Source of the DNA: Acrasis kona
Taxonomy: Eukaryota; Heterolobosea; Eutetramitea; Acrasida; Acrasidae
Reading direction: 5' to 3'
Length of the DNA: 64,000 bases
Assembly (NCBI GenBank): GCA_026419775.2
Contig: JAOPGA020000651.1
Location: forward strand, 1 to 64,000
In this document: positions 8,603 through 18,783 of the stretch, piece by piece
Layout of the letters: the number at the start of each line of letters is the position of its first letter
Position numbering within the stretch: the stretch's first letter is position 1
Program-made: the position numbers and the translations under genes
Notes under the pieces: generated by a model
Databases searched by the model: none
What the model was told of the DNA's origin: nothing
What the model saw: only the letters and a program-made list of their open reading frames with translations

Positions 8603-10181
8603 TTATACAACAGAAGCCGCTTTGCTCACATCAACAATTCTTCCGTCTAATGAAGCGTTCACTTTGGCAAATCCCTTGTAGTTCTCCTTCTTCAACTTTC
8701 GGAAGAATTTATTGGCGTAAACCTTCTCATCATTAGCAGTCAGTGCACCAATAACGTTTAGTTGTCTAAAGTGATTTAGTATGATATTGCTGAGCATTAA
8801 TCCATTCTCATGATCTACAATTTGTCTACATGTCTGCATTAGTTCGTTACCTTCTCTTCCCTCAGCCATATAAGCCTTCGTACCTACGCTGTACAATTTA
8901 TCATCTACAATGTCCAACCCGTTAACTTTAACTTCTAAAATTCTTTCCATTGCAGGTTTGGTGGAGTCAAATTTAAAAGTCAAACCCGAAACAACAGGAA
9001 ATCTACCTTCATGTTTAGGAGCTTTACTTACTGCATTTTCCAGAGTTTGACGGATTTGTTGTCCAGTCATCTCCAGTTCCATCACTACATCTTCACCTGG
9101 GAATATCGAGATCAAATCCTTCATTGTAAAATCACCAGCAGCGTACAAGGAGTCACTTCGAATGCAACCAGAGTTTATGATAACAATGTCACAGGAGTGG
9201 AAACTACGGATCACATCGGCTGCTAAATTACCAATTTCGGACTCTCCGGTACGTACTATAGCAGTAGCAGTGTCTAATGGATTGGAAAGAGAGGCAACAA
9301 CTTTTTTTTGTTTTTTTATTAATTCACCAGACATTTCTTCTACAATTTTCTTCATTTCGGGGTCAGGTGGGATTTCATCAGTAATGGTAATCTTTTTCAT
9401 TTCATAACTAGCAGTTTTGGAATCCTTCTGTAATGTCACTTTCAGTTCGGTAAGGTAACAAAAGTCAACTCCTGATTTTAATAGAGCTTTTCCGTTGACC
9501 ATCTTGCAATCATAAAAGTGGTCGTGTCCTCCAAAAATGGCATCAATTTCATTATCTGCTTGGGCAAGCTTCTCATCATTTTCCAAACGCATATGTGTGA
9601 CTGCAAATACCAAATCAACTTTGTGTTCTTGTTTGAGTTGATGTGATAATCTCTTTCCCTCTGAAATGAAGTCAGTGTACAATAAAGTGTTAACGTCGAC
9701 TGATCCTAACGTCTGGATCCAATCTTCTTCAATAAGACCAATGAGACCAATTTTGACTCCATCCCAATCAATTATGTCATAAGCTATTCCTGCTAATGGT
9801 TCATTTGTGCTTCGGTCTTTTAAATTGGATAATAGCCATTTCAAGTTGGTAAGTTTAGCTAGTTTATGTAGTTGTTGTGTGCCAAAATCCAAATCATGGT
9901 TTCCGACGACGGAGTAATGAACACCCAATTCATTAAGCACAGGGCACATGTGCTTTCCCTTTGTAGTGACACTCACTAAATTCTTTAGTATTTTGTTGTG
10001 CGAGAATCTTACGCAGAGATGGACTGAATACATCCCCTCCAAATAAGAAAAGGGGATTACACTTTTTCCTGTATTCCTTTACAATTGTTGCCATGCTCGC
10101 AACTCCTCCATAACCCTTGTCTCCATCAAGATGATAAGAATCATTGAAGTGAAGCACAGTGATTGATTTTGTGTCGGACAT
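8603..10181 (-). CDS. 5'-nucleotidase / UshA-type metallophosphatase
   Basis: Two exons, 10181-10013 and 9975-8603, joined across a 37-base intron (GTAAGA...TTTAG), give 513 residues; the splice restores GGDVFSPSLLSVTTKGKH. Metallophosphatase motifs in order are HFNDSYH, GGDVFSPS, GNHDLDFG, a TH motif in AVTHMR, and GGHDHFYD. The C-terminal 5'-nucleotidase substrate domain contains NLAADVIRS and IINSGCIR. Family members remove phosphate from nucleoside monophosphates or related sugar nucleotides. There is no N-terminal signal peptide and no obvious C-terminal anchor, so this copy is probably cytosolic, unlike many CD73-type enzymes. AATAAA follows the stop by a few bases. Confidence 0.9.
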
Positions 10182-10745
10182 GAACGGATGTTTTCAATTG
10201 ATCTGTTTTGTAATATTTTAGCGTCAAAAATCAGCACATCCACCAAACTGTGTAACTGTATATTTTGTCTTTGACAACTGTTTGAAGATAGATACAATCA
10301 AGAGTCATTTACTGAATATATAAGCGTTTATTGAACCCACCTTGTTAAAGATGAATGTAATTTACTTTTGTTAATCTTCTAGTTGCACTTCTATTAGTTC
10401 TTTTCTGTCCATTCTTTTGATATTACGGGAAATGTAAGAAAAGATCACGCATCTTGCAGTAATCTTTTTAAATTGTGTTTTGCATGATGTGGTTATAAGA
10501 ATGTGCTGCTCTTCATCGTCCTACTCGTCTCTTAATGACTACTGACATGTTGAATGTCTTTTCTTGTGACAAAGGATGTAAGCATCAGATCAACTCCTGT
10601 CGACCTATCACTACTCATGTCCTAGTTGGAGAAAACAGACCTGCCGGCAGAATTCTTTAATATAGAAAGTTACAATAGTCTAAAAATAAAGACTGGTAAA
10701 TCGAACGGTTGATAGAATCAAACCCGAGCCTACTCATACAATTAC
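10182..10745. other. Divergent intergenic region
   Basis: It lies between the starts of the 5'-nucleotidase gene (minus) and the GATA-finger gene (plus), so it should hold both promoters. I found no additional reading frame of quality and no RNA gene. Confidence 0.5.
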
Positions 10746-11233
10746 ATGTCTGATCAAACATATGTTACATCGAAACAGACATCTCCCTTAGATGTGGCTG
10801 AGATTCTCTTATCAGGGTTTGACTTCAACTGTGATTTCATAAAAGAGAGCCGGAACCAATCGAGTTCAGGAAGTTCAAATGAGGACGAACACAAAGTGTG
10901 TTCTCATTGCAGTACAAGTGATACTCCTTTATGGAGAAAAGGGCCTAACGATCAGAGGCTCTGCAATAGATGGTACAAATTTCATTGAGCTGATCAAATC
11001 ATCTAATCAAATATGGTGGTAGTGGCGTGTATTGGAAGAGGCATAATACAATGCGAGAGGTAGAGAAAACACCGCGGCAGAATTCGCCAAAGTCGGTTAA
11101 TGCTTCAACAAGTAAAGGTAAACAAAACGCGCCCAAAGCGTTGAAGAAGATTGCTGTGTTGGTGGAGGAAAATATAATAAAGAGCCCTAGTTCGCCATTA
11201 GGAAAGGCTGCCGTCGACTTTAAAGCAAAATAA
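10746..11233 (+). CDS. Small GATA-type zinc-finger protein
   Basis: Exons 10746-10972 and 11023-11233, separated by a 50-base intron (GTACAA...GGTAG), encode 145 residues. The splice lies inside the finger and is needed to complete it: CSHC at 52-55 and CNRC at 73-76 give CX2CX17CX2C, followed by GVYWKRHNTMR, the usual GATA finger tail. The linker DTPLWRKGPNDQRL is typical. The C-terminal part is basic (KTPRQNSPKS..., KGKQNAPKALKK). The likely role is a sequence-specific transcription factor binding (A/T)GATA(A/G) sites. There is only one finger, as in fungal and plant GATA factors; the target genes are unknown. Confidence 0.88.
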
Positions 11234-11550
11234 TATTTTCTGTATACTTTTGTAAAAACTTTCCCACAATTCATTATTATGTAAAATTGCTTGATAAACA
11301 ATCTTGCTCATCATGTCTAACAAATTAAATAGGAGTACTCTCATCAACAATCACACCGTCAAATCATCTCCTCGTCCGGAGAGCTAAATTAGACATATTG
11401 ACAGGTTGAACGCTAAGTAGAGGATATTGGTATATAGCATAATGTTGATCTTTGTGTCGCCCTGATCAATTCGTTTAGGGAGAAATGTTCAGCACATGTA
11501 AATTGCATTTTTTATATTCTTGTAACAATGGGACAACTTCAAATTAACAG
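11234..11550. other. Intergenic region between two plus-strand genes
   Basis: No supportable gene here. It contains the 3' end of the GATA-finger gene and presumably the promoter of the CCDC174-like gene. Confidence 0.5.
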
Positions 11551-12280
11551 ATGAGCTTGGGGTGGCTGTCTGAGTCATCGTTTTTGCCGAAGAAGGCCAA
11601 GAAGATTGAAGGAGTCACAACAAATACACTCGTGAATCTAAAAGCAGCACTTTATGATAATCAGGTACAAAAAGAACGATCAGCGCCTCGAATCGAGAGA
11701 TCATCAATTGTTTGTTTCAAAATTTGAATTATTGTTAAACTTTTAAAAGGGTGGTAGAAATCAAGGAGTTGAGCAGAGGATACAAAAAGATTTGAGCGTG
11801 CTCAGAGCTGAACAAAAAGACATTCAAAATTCAAGGGAGGCATTGGAGAGGAAAGCACAAATATACAACAAGATGAGTATGTATATAATAAATGTTGATT
11901 ATAACAATTTCGTAGTGAGGGGAGAGGCAGATGTAGAGGGAGACGACGTCCTGATTGAATTCAACGAACAACAAAGGACCATGCACGAACGTTTCGATAG
12001 ACAAAACCAGTCAACCATCTTCACAGACATTGAAAGAGATCACGAGAGGATACAAACAGAGCGTGACCACGAACGAAACGACTGGGAGGAGGATGCAAGA
12101 CAAGAAATGATGCAAGAAGAACGCAGATCAAGGCTTAACGAGAATGCGGAAATGATTGCCAAACAAACTGAGTCTGCCAGAGAACGCGTAAAAAAGATTA
12201 GAAAACAACAAAAGACAAAAACATTAAAAAGAATTGCAAAAATTAAAAAGAGAGCAGAAGCTAATAGTGTACAATTATAA
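11551..12280 (+). CDS. CCDC174: CCDC174-like coiled-coil protein
   Basis: Three exons (11551-11664, 11750-11876, 11916-12280) give 201 residues. The N-terminus VTTNTLVNLKAALYDNQ matches the CCDC174 signature (VxxxSLVxLKAELxxxQ). After the first intron comes NQGVEQRIQKD, a conserved 'N-GV-R--KD' stretch, and SREALERKAQIYNKM, equal to the family's 'LEEKAKLYEKM'. The acidic EGDDVLIEFNEQ corresponds to the 'EDMYLVDF' segment. The rest is a charged coiled coil that ends basic (KKIRKQQKTKTLKR). Human CCDC174 is a nuclear protein that interacts with the exon-junction helicase EIF4A3; this copy is much shorter. The first intron (85 bases) is the longest placed here; the second is 39 bases, a multiple of three and without stops, so retention would keep the frame. 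Confidence 0.72.
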
Positions 12281-12282
12281 AT

Positions 12283-14046
12283 TTATTTCTTTTTGTTATT
12301 TAGTGCCTTAAAAGTATCTGGATTGAAAGCATGATAAATCAGAAGGTAAGCATCTTGGTCAAGTACTTTGTTCAATGTGACGGTTGATGTGAGCGTGTCG
12401 TCCAAATGTAACCACTTGCCTGTGCTGTGCTTGACGTAAGTTGTATAATGACCGCCAGTTACTTCTTTTCCATGATGACACACGACGCTCATTAATTCGT
12501 AATGCCTCCTTGGATCTCTCTCTGGAACGCGTCCCGTTGGTATAACGTTAGCATCAAGGTAAAGTTTTTCGTCAAATTGAACGTGCTTCATGATCTTCCT
12601 GGTATTATTTCTTCTCCTCATCCGAAGTGCGTCCATCTTTGCATCACGTTCATCATTGTTTTCATCATTAGTCAACTCAAAAGCAAATCTTTCCAATTGT
12701 AATATTAGTATTTGTGGAACTTGTTCAAGTGAAATTTGTTTGGAAAGGTTACTGTCTACAACGTGCTCACAATGAGTCAAGTCCTTTATTGAGTCCAGCA
12801 CATGTCTGGTACGATCTTCTTGAATAGGTAAGTGTAGAGAGTAGAAGGGTTGCAACGTTAAGGAAGCACGTACGTTACGTTTCTTGACCAGAGACCTCAT
12901 GCGACCGGAGAAGAGTTTGCTGATTGGTGATTCTTCGTACTTGATCTCATGGACTATACTTGCTTTACCTTTGGTACCTACTTCCTGCCAAGAATCATCT
13001 TGAGTGTTAGTGAGTGATGCCTTTTTGCTTTGCATGCTTTGCTTTGTGTTCTTGAGCTCTTCGTGGATGGTTTCCAAAATGAACATTAAGAACTCGTGCG
13101 CGTCGTGTTGTTCTCCAAACTTCAATGTTTTTGAATTGCTGCTCTTAATCATGTAGTCAAAAATGTATTCCGGCGTGAATGATGCGCCAGAGTCAATGAC
13201 GTTGTTGGCATTCTTTGCGCTTTTAGGACATTCGCTCACGAAGCGGATCAATCTGCAGGTTAATGGGTAAGTGTTGGGATCCAAGTTTAATGTGCCCAAC
13301 TTGATGAACAAGTTATAAAAAGAAGGAATGTAAAGTAGTGATTGAAGTACAGAATTCATGTAGCAGGAGTTCCTTACATTGTTCAAGCCTCTTGGTTGGA
13401 AATGAACTTGTTCATATTGACTGAAAGTAAGGTTTTCAAGATCAAGTATTTCTGATCCCTCAAAGGCAGCTGAGTTGGATGCTTTCTTGTTCTTCTTTTT
13501 TTTCTTTTTTGATTTGACGTTTGACTCTTGCTCTGGTTCTTGTTGTTGGTTTGCTACCGGTAAGGGATCTTCAATATTGATTGGTTGGTCAACTTCAATT
13601 TCATCTTCATCGTGGAGTTGTTGATATTTCTCCGATGTTTCCGAGTCTGGGATGCTAGTTTCATCATGAGAAGTCGCCTCTGGCTCTGAAGGTTGACCAT
13701 TTTGGAATAGATTGGCCCAAGACGAGGGCGCTTGCTTTTGTTGCGGTTGGGTTGTTGTGGGTTGAGAATGTAATTTAACAATTGGTTCGATCGTCTTTGG
13801 TTGTTGTGTTGGTTGCTCGAGTTTTTGTTCCTTCTTTCTGTGTGAGTTAGGATCTGTTTTATTTTTATTTGTTCTGACTCGATCTTGATTTCCCGTCTTG
13901 TGGTTGCTTGTCGTCCTCTTGACCTCGGTTTTTTGTGTCGTTACCCACCCATCCTCGTCCTCTACTCTTTTTGACTGTGTGTGGACAACCTGATTGTTGC
14001 GAGAGTTTGATTTTTTTGATGACCTCTGTGTTCTTGTGTTGTTCAT
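12283..14046 (-). CDS. Ubiquitin-specific protease, USP10/Ubp3-like
   Basis: An intronless 587-residue protein. Residues 1-210 are disordered, Gln/Lys/Ser-rich, with a poly-Lys run near 180-188 and a short SSWANLFQ motif that resembles one I recall in USP10-type proteins. The USP catalytic domain follows: Cys box GLNNVRNSCYMNSVLQSLL with the nucleophile at about Cys228, the QQ/QH box GEQHDAHEFLMF, and His box HHGKEVTGGHYTTYVKH with the catalytic His at about 533, then WLHLDDTLTSTV. It should remove ubiquitin from proteins. The usual Gly before Asn in the Cys box (GNTCYMN) is Arg here. It converges with the CCDC174-like gene with only two bases between stop codons, and its own stop is part of AATAAA. 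Confidence 0.9.
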   Translation of the reverse strand: MNNTRTQRSSKKSNSRNNQVVHTQSKRVEDEDGWVTTQKTEVKRTTSNHKTGNQDRVRTNKNKTDPNSHRKKEQKLEQPTQQPKTIEPIVKLHSQPTTTQPQQKQAPSSWANLFQNGQPSEPEATSHDETSIPDSETSEKYQQLHDEDEIEVDQPINIEDPLPVANQQQEPEQESNVKSKKKKKKNKKASNSAAFEGSEILDLENLTFSQYEQVHFQPRGLNNVRNSCYMNSVLQSLLYIPSFYNLFIKLGTLNLDPNTYPLTCRLIRFVSECPKSAKNANNVIDSGASFTPEYIFDYMIKSSNSKTLKFGEQHDAHEFLMFILETIHEELKNTKQSMQSKKASLTNTQDDSWQEVGTKGKASIVHEIKYEESPISKLFSGRMRSLVKKRNVRASLTLQPFYSLHLPIQEDRTRHVLDSIKDLTHCEHVVDSNLSKQISLEQVPQILILQLERFAFELTNDENNDERDAKMDALRMRRRNNTRKIMKHVQFDEKLYLDANVIPTGRVPERDPRRHYELMSVVCHHGKEVTGGHYTTYVKHSTGKWLHLDDTLTSTVTLNKVLDQDAYLLIYHAFNPDTFKALNNKKK

Positions 14047-14117
14047 AAAAATGTTACTTTTGAAATTGAATCGATTACAAAAAAAACAGGTTGATATAAA
14101 TTTTTTTTACAGATATT

Positions 14118-14726
14118 CTAATTCTTTTGAATAGGAAGGAACAATTTAAATTCAGCTGGCAGCTCATTCTCTGAATATAATCTGTCCGAGAAGTAGATTC
14201 TCCTAATTCTGCAGTTAGCGTGAATTTGTACTCTCAAGGTCTCAACATAATTAGTTCCGTAAGCTCTCCTGGTAAAATCACTCAAGTTGAACTGAATCTG
14301 ATTCCAACCCTCATCTAGCCTCATGGGCATAGTGCAAATGAATGGTTTTACACGTGTGGTGGATTGGTAGTTAGAAGCGCGGAAACGTCTTTTAATGTTC
14401 TTGTCATCTAGTACTTGCACCTCAAAAGTAAAGTATTTTTTAAGCTACATCGTAAGTTTTAGTTAATGATGTTTGATTACATTTTTGATAATCATCACCA
14501 AGAAGGGTAATTTGATACCCAAAGTTTTTTGTGGGTCCGCTGGACAAGTGACATAAGTTGTGCTAACGTTGGTTGAGATAATTTCCAATACGCTACTCTG
14601 AATGTCTTGATCGGTAATACGCTTGATATGCCCGTTCTGAACTTGTTTATCCCAAATCTGCAATGGTTTACTTCCAATGGAGTACAATATCGACACGAAA
14701 CCAGCCTGGAATGTGTTCTTGAACAT
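14118..14726 (-). CDS. CFAP20: CFAP20 (ciliary inner junction protein)
   Basis: Exons 14726-14481 and 14444-14118 with a 36-base intron give 190 residues, nearly the same length as CFAP20 of animals (about 193). The sequence is very strongly conserved from [20 protein letters not shown] through [20 protein letters not shown] to [13 protein letters not shown], and the intron splice rebuilds [24 protein letters not shown]20/BUG22 sits at the inner junction of axonemal doublet microtubules, and it also has reported nuclear roles in transcription. Its presence points to an organism that can build a flagellum or did so recently. It lies 71 bases upstream of the USP gene's start on the same strand. 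Confidence 0.97.
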
Positions 14727-14970
14727 GGCGTGCTGTCGTTTGGTTGATGAAACAAATTACAATTCGTCAACTAAGCAAGGCGGGACCGAAAAAATCAAAA
14801 AGTTCAACATATTTATTATTTGATCATGCACCGTGAACATAATAAAATGTATTTAGCGTATAGAATCATTAGAGTGTTTCCATCTCGAACTTAGCTTAAC
14901 ATCAGATGATTTTTTGCTTTGCTCTGTTCCTCAACTCAAAAGTTCAATTAATAAATTGATTGGTCAACGA

Positions 14971-15801
14971 ATGGAAACTGATGAGATACACAACGAGGAG
15001 GGTGATGAATCCCCATTAAGAGAGGATGACGATTCAATAGTACCCATCATTCACGGAACAAATGCGCAAAATTTGGTCGAAAAAATTCTTCGTAACAAAA
15101 TAATGTCATGTACCTATTGGAAAGAACATTGCTTTGGTCTAACTGCTGATACTCTATTAGACAAAGCGATGGAACTCCAATTCGTCGGAGGAACATTTGG
15201 TGGTAACAGAAAACCCACTGATTTCATTTGTTTGTTATATAAGTTACTGCAGATCACCCCCGAGCGAGATATTATTGTTCAATACATAACAAATGAGCAT
15301 TACAAATATGTAACAGCGCTCGGGGCAATATACTTTAGGCTCACTGCCTCGCCTGTGGACATTTATCAGTTATTGGAACCATACTATAACGATAGAAGGA
15401 AATTAAGAAGGCGAAAAACGGATGGCTCGTTTGACATTACACATGTAGACGAGTTCATCGAAGAACTTTTGGGCACTGACTTTAGTTGTGACATGGTTCT
15501 ACCTTTTTTACCAAAGAGACACACATTAGAGGAAACTGAACAAATAGAGCCTCGGAAGAGTAAACTAGATGACGTTGTAGATCAAGTGGAGGCAGTGGAA
15601 GAAGAAGAAAAGAACAACCAAGAAGAGAACAGTACTTTTAAGCTAAAGTTGAAGGGAAGTAACAAGAGGAAGAGAAATGTAGAAGTTGAACAGAATGAAC
15701 CAGAGCCAAGTAGAAAAGAGAGTAGAGGTAATGACGAAGGTCTAAGCATAGAGGAGACCAATAAGATTCGTATAGAATTGGGATTGAAACCTCTTAAATA
15801 A
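14971..15801 (+). CDS. PRPF38A: Pre-mRNA splicing factor PRP38
   Basis: A 276-residue intronless frame. I chose the ATG at 14971 because the frame upstream has no other ATG. The PRP38 domain spans about 20-190: HGTNAQNLVEKILRNKI, CYWKEHCFGL-like SCTYWKEHCFGLTADTLLDK, FVGGTFGGNRKPTDFICL and YKYVTALGAIYFRLTAS, all matching the family. The C-terminus is acidic then basic (KRKRNVEVEQN). PRP38 is a component of the U4/U6.U5 tri-snRNP needed for spliceosome activation. It is the divergent neighbour of CFAP20 (244 bases between starts). The stop TAA lies inside AATAAA. Confidence 0.95.
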   Translation: METDEIHNEEGDESPLREDDDSIVPIIHGTNAQNLVEKILRNKIMSCTYWKEHCFGLTADTLLDKAMELQFVGGTFGGNRKPTDFICLLYKLLQITPERDIIVQYITNEHYKYVTALGAIYFRLTASPVDIYQLLEPYYNDRRKLRRRKTDGSFDITHVDEFIEELLGTDFSCDMVLPFLPKRHTLEETEQIEPRKSKLDDVVDQVEAVEEEEKNNQEENSTFKLKLKGSNKRKRNVEVEQNEPEPSRKESRGNDEGLSIEETNKIRIELGLKPLK

Positions 15802-15896
15802 ATTGTGGTTAATCAAAGTCTTGTTCTTGTTGTTTGGGTTGATTGATTGTTTACAAAGATTCAAATAAATCATTGAGCCTCGAGTGAAAATTGAAC

Positions 15897-18644
15897 ATGA
15901 GGGGACGTGGTGGTAATGAAAAACTCACACGTGGAAAGGAAAAGTTTACGGAAATAAATAACACCTCAAATTCACACAAAGATGAAGATGGGCACATTTC
16001 TCAAATGTTATTTTTAAATGGAAGAAAACGATCGAGAAAAGAAAAGAGAAAACACGAAAAAGTTGTCAAGAAGAAGAATAACATTAAGCAATCGCGCCCC
16101 AAACAAACTCAACAGCAACAACCACAAAACAAGAAGAGGAAACTATCCAATCAAGATGATGTAGATTTGTTCAATCAAGATGATTTATCGCTCGAACAAA
16201 ACGAAGACCAAGAAGATTACGAATCAGATACATCCGACATTATCGACGACATTGCAGAAGACAAGAAAACTACCAGCAAGAGAAGAGGTGATGAAAACAT
16301 CATCATCGATGAACAATTCATAAAGGACATGAACGAAGCTCAGAATCCAGACGATCGCGTCATACATGCTCTCGAAAAGAAATTAGGATTAGCCAAGAAG
16401 CGTAAAAAACGTGAAAAGAAATTAAGAGAGCTAGAGGAGGCCAATAAAACAAATGGAGACGAACTCAAGAAGTACGTTGAAGAGAAGCGTCAACAAAAGA
16501 AGCAAAAACTCGAAGAAGAAAAGAATGAGGAAAATGAAGATGACGAAGACGACGACGATGAAAATGATGAAAATGATGACGATCAAGATGGACTTATTAA
16601 TGACAAAGATGGAGACGTTGCAGTTAATGAATATGACGAAGACTTTGAAGATGGTTTCTATGATGGAAAGGGAGACATTTTGGACGAACTTGACGACTTG
16701 TTGGATTTTTCGCGCGAAACATCTCTAGATCGTGAATTCGAACCAGAACAAAAACAAGAACCCAAAACACTTTTATCCAAAACAAATCAAGACACCCATC
16801 AACACGATGAAGAAGAAGAAGAAGGTGAAGAGAAAGATTCGCAAACAAAAGAACCGCAAACACAAGCAGACAAATTAGGAAAATACGTTCCGCCTCGTCT
16901 ACGAAAACAACAACAAGATGCCCATCAAGAAGAGTCACCCGAACAATTGGCTTTACAAAAAAAAATCAAAGCGCTGGTCAACAAGCTCTCACTTTTAAAC
17001 TTTACACAAATCACAACGCAGTCACTCACTTTGTATCAATCCAACTCAAAATCACATTTCCATGAAATCTTAACCGACTATTTAATATCTTCTACAAGTA
17101 AATCCGTTCATTTAAAATCAGAATTTTTGTTGGTTTATGCAAGTTTTATTGTTTGTTTACACACTACTGGCGGGATACAAATTGGGGCCCATTTTATTGA
17201 ATCCTTGTTAAAGAAAATAAATCATTATTATAAAGGGCCTGAAAAGCCAAATCGCATCATTTTGAGTAATTTGTTAATATTGACTTGTCATGTTTATAAT
17301 CTTGGGTTGGTCTTTTGTGGTTTGATTTATGATTTGATTAGAGAATTCTTGGATCGCGAAAGTGATGGCATCGGCGAATTAGAAATTGAGTTGTTGTTAA
17401 AGTTGTTGAAAACGTGCGGCTTCCAATTACGTCAAGACGATCCTTCTTCTCTCAAAGATATTATCCAAGTGATCCAAACCAAATCTGATAATGTTATTGT
17501 TAATGAAGACGACGATGAAGAAGATGACTTGCCTGGAGAAGGTGAAAATAAAAACAGAGTGGCCATCATGTTGGATATGATTTATGAATTAAAAAATAAT
17601 AAAAAGAAACAAGCCGACACGGAGGCTTATTCTCAGTATAAACAATTGAAAAAAACAATAAAAGATTTCCAACAGCAGTGTGTGAAAAATGGTCAGGTCG
17701 ATAGTGAATCTGTCGGCGACCATACATTGAGAATTTCTTATCAAGATGCCATCGGAACTCATTTGAAGGGTAGGTGGTGGTTGGTCGGATCAGCTTGGGC
17801 AGGCAACACGGACGGCCAACCTACCAAGTTGTTACAATCCAAGGATAACTTGACCAACGCACTCAGTGATGTTGATCCAGATGTTATTGAAAGGTTGAAA
17901 CCTATTGCAGAGCAACAAAATATGAATTCAGAACTCAAAAGGGTCATCTTTTATATTGTGATGAGCAGTGATGACCAGTTTGATGCTTTTCAAAAGTTAG
18001 TAAAATTAGGCATAAAGAAGAATGACAGAGAGATTGTAAGAGTTATTGTACATTGTTGTTGTGGTGAAAAAACATATAATCCTTTTTATTCTTTGTTGTG
18101 CCATCGTGTTTGTGGTGCAATTGGTAAACTTGGTTCGCGTACCCTCCAGTTCACATTCTATGAACAATTAAAAATGATTCCAAAGTACAAAATTAGAAAA
18201 ATCTTTAATCTTGCAAAATTAATGTCTAATCTGATCGGTCATAATTTGTTAGCGTTAAGCATGTTTAAAGTTGTTGATTTTACTGAATTACAGTCACAAC
18301 AGGAAATCATGTTTTATAGATTCTTGTTCATGAATTTAATGTTGGATTATGAAGAGGAAGATTGTTCCAAAGTATTTTTGAGATTGGCGCGAATTGATCA
18401 TTGTTCTGAACTCAAGGAGGGCTTGGGATTGTTCTTGTTCCAATTTATCGATCTGGAGTTTAGTGAGACTTTTGTAAAAGAATTATTGAAGGCCAGAGAT
18501 GTGAACAAGAAGGACGATGAGGAACATCTCGAAGAAAAGAAGAGTAAATTGAGGAAGGTTGCTAAAAAGATGAAGAAGATTCTGAATATTGAGTTTGATA
18601 ATCAGGAGCAGTACGAACAAAGAGAAGATGACTTGCTGGAATAA
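15897..18644 (+). CDS. NOM1: Nucleolar MIF4G/MA3 protein (NOM1/Sgd1)
   Basis: A 915-residue intronless protein; the first in-frame ATG is at 15897. Residues 1-330 are highly charged with long Lys/Arg and Asp/Glu runs, as in NOM1/Sgd1. LGKYVPPRLRK is the conserved motif just before the MIF4G domain (about 355-560). A second conserved block, RISYQDAIGTHLKGRWWLVGSAW, leads into the MA3 domain (about 675-790), which contains NDREIVRVIVHCCCGEKTYN. Yeast Sgd1 and human NOM1 act in the nucleolus in 18S rRNA maturation and bind the helicase eIF4AIII/Fal1. The CCDC174-like protein in this window belongs to an EIF4A3-linked family too, but nothing links the two genes functionally. The stop overlaps AATAAA. 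Confidence 0.93.
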   Translation: MRGRGGNEKLTRGKEKFTEINNTSNSHKDEDGHISQMLFLNGRKRSRKEKRKHEKVVKKKNNIKQSRPKQTQQQQPQNKKRKLSNQDDVDLFNQDDLSLEQNEDQEDYESDTSDIIDDIAEDKKTTSKRRGDENIIIDEQFIKDMNEAQNPDDRVIHALEKKLGLAKKRKKREKKLRELEEANKTNGDELKKYVEEKRQQKKQKLEEEKNEENEDDEDDDDENDENDDDQDGLINDKDGDVAVNEYDEDFEDGFYDGKGDILDELDDLLDFSRETSLDREFEPEQKQEPKTLLSKTNQDTHQHDEEEEEGEEKDSQTKEPQTQADKLGKYVPPRLRKQQQDAHQEESPEQLALQKKIKALVNKLSLLNFTQITTQSLTLYQSNSKSHFHEILTDYLISSTSKSVHLKSEFLLVYASFIVCLHTTGGIQIGAHFIESLLKKINHYYKGPEKPNRIILSNLLILTCHVYNLGLVFCGLIYDLIREFLDRESDGIGELEIELLLKLLKTCGFQLRQDDPSSLKDIIQVIQTKSDNVIVNEDDDEEDDLPGEGENKNRVAIMLDMIYELKNNKKKQADTEAYSQYKQLKKTIKDFQQQCVKNGQVDSESVGDHTLRISYQDAIGTHLKGRWWLVGSAWAGNTDGQPTKLLQSKDNLTNALSDVDPDVIERLKPIAEQQNMNSELKRVIFYIVMSSDDQFDAFQKLVKLGIKKNDREIVRVIVHCCCGEKTYNPFYSLLCHRVCGAIGKLGSRTLQFTFYEQLKMIPKYKIRKIFNLAKLMSNLIGHNLLALSMFKVVDFTELQSQQEIMFYRFLFMNLMLDYEEEDCSKVFLRLARIDHCSELKEGLGLFLFQFIDLEFSETFVKELLKARDVNKKDDEEHLEEKKSKLRKVAKKMKKILNIEFDNQEQYEQREDDLLE

Positions 18645-18783
18645 AAATAGTTATTCAATTTTCATGACTGATTTCGTGTTGTCTGGAAGTGTTCACGAAC
18701 ATGATTAGAACATTGATTTAAAATGGACATTGTGTTGATCAATTGATTGACATGACATAAACAAATAATTAGTGCAAGAAGAA

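Noticed and set aside
10973-11022. The GATA protein ending at 10988 without splicing
   Set aside because: This would cut the zinc finger after its third Cys; the 50-base intron restores a complete finger.
16453-16938. Frames on both strands inside the acidic region of NOM1
   Set aside because: They arise from Asp/Glu/Lys codon runs in the real gene.
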